This document shows positions 63,956 to 64,000 of a stretch of 64,000 nucleotides of DNA, piece after piece. Position 1 is the first letter of the stretch. Each line of letters opens with the position of its first letter. Source of the DNA: Protonemura montana (taxonomy: Eukaryota > Arthropoda > Insecta > Plecoptera > Nemouridae); NCBI GenBank assembly GCA_947568835.1, contig OX387604.1, positions 7,223,860 to 7,287,859 on the forward strand. Reading direction: 5' to 3'. Under the pieces are notes generated by a model. It saw only the letters and a list, made by a program, of their open reading frames with translations, ran no database searches and was not told the DNA's origin. Made by a program: the position numbers and the translations under genes.

Positions 63956-64000
63956 CTGAAAGTTAAGTTTAAATTCAGTGCACATAAAATAGTTCAATCA

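Overview
This window is a piece of an animal nuclear genome. All recognisable genes are interrupted by GT-AG introns of roughly 60 to 3,000 bp. Gene content (M1 aminopeptidase, group-VIII-like membrane chitinase, corin-like protease, secreted alpha-carbonic anhydrases, THAP protein, ANP32), tRNA-derived and LINE-derived repeats, a hAT-type element and many long poly(C) runs suggest an arthropod, probably insect-like. The species cannot be named from the sequence. I rebuilt ten protein-coding genes, plus one partial gene at the right edge, by joining exons whose splice phases agree and whose joined proteins match known families where there is one.

Layout, left to right. 1-2.4 kb (+): last three exons of a corin-like serine protease with an Ala/Pro-rich tail. 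2.4-12.7 kb: gene-poor, AT-rich DNA with simple repeats and a peculiar 1.3 kb G-poor array. 12.75-13.4 kb (+): acireductone dioxygenase, complete. 14.2-16.9 kb (-): membrane-anchored GH18 chitinase, complete, 8 exons. 17.7-24.9 kb (-): M1 aminopeptidase, complete, 13 exons, with one likely GC-AG intron. 27.4-33.5 kb (-): uridine phosphorylase, complete, 7 exons. 35.6-36.0 kb: a possible divergent promoter with two candidate short first exons. 37.2-38.8 and 39.8-43.7 kb (+): two tandem secreted alpha-carbonic anhydrases. 45.9-51.4 kb (-): a 545-residue protein joining a winged-helix-like segment to a nucleoside phosphorylase (PNP/UDP) domain; one of its introns carries a hAT-like element with a perfect 8-bp target duplication. 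52.0-53.1 kb (-): THAP-domain protein. 55.3-59.0 kb (-): ANP32. 61.1-64 kb (-): C-terminal exons of an unidentified coiled-coil protein.

Functional links. Nothing here is an operon, and most genes are ordinary conserved housekeeping or extracellular enzymes. Two members of the nucleoside phosphorylase superfamily (uridine phosphorylase and the winged-helix fusion) lie on the same strand about 12 kb apart, with the carbonic anhydrase pair on the other strand between them. The methionine-salvage dioxygenase is about 33 kb from the fusion gene. If the fusion protein acts on methylthioadenosine, the two would share a pathway, but that is speculative. The best candidate for an undescribed system is the winged-helix/phosphorylase fusion: its catalytic-domain motifs look intact and its N-terminal third is not recognisable.
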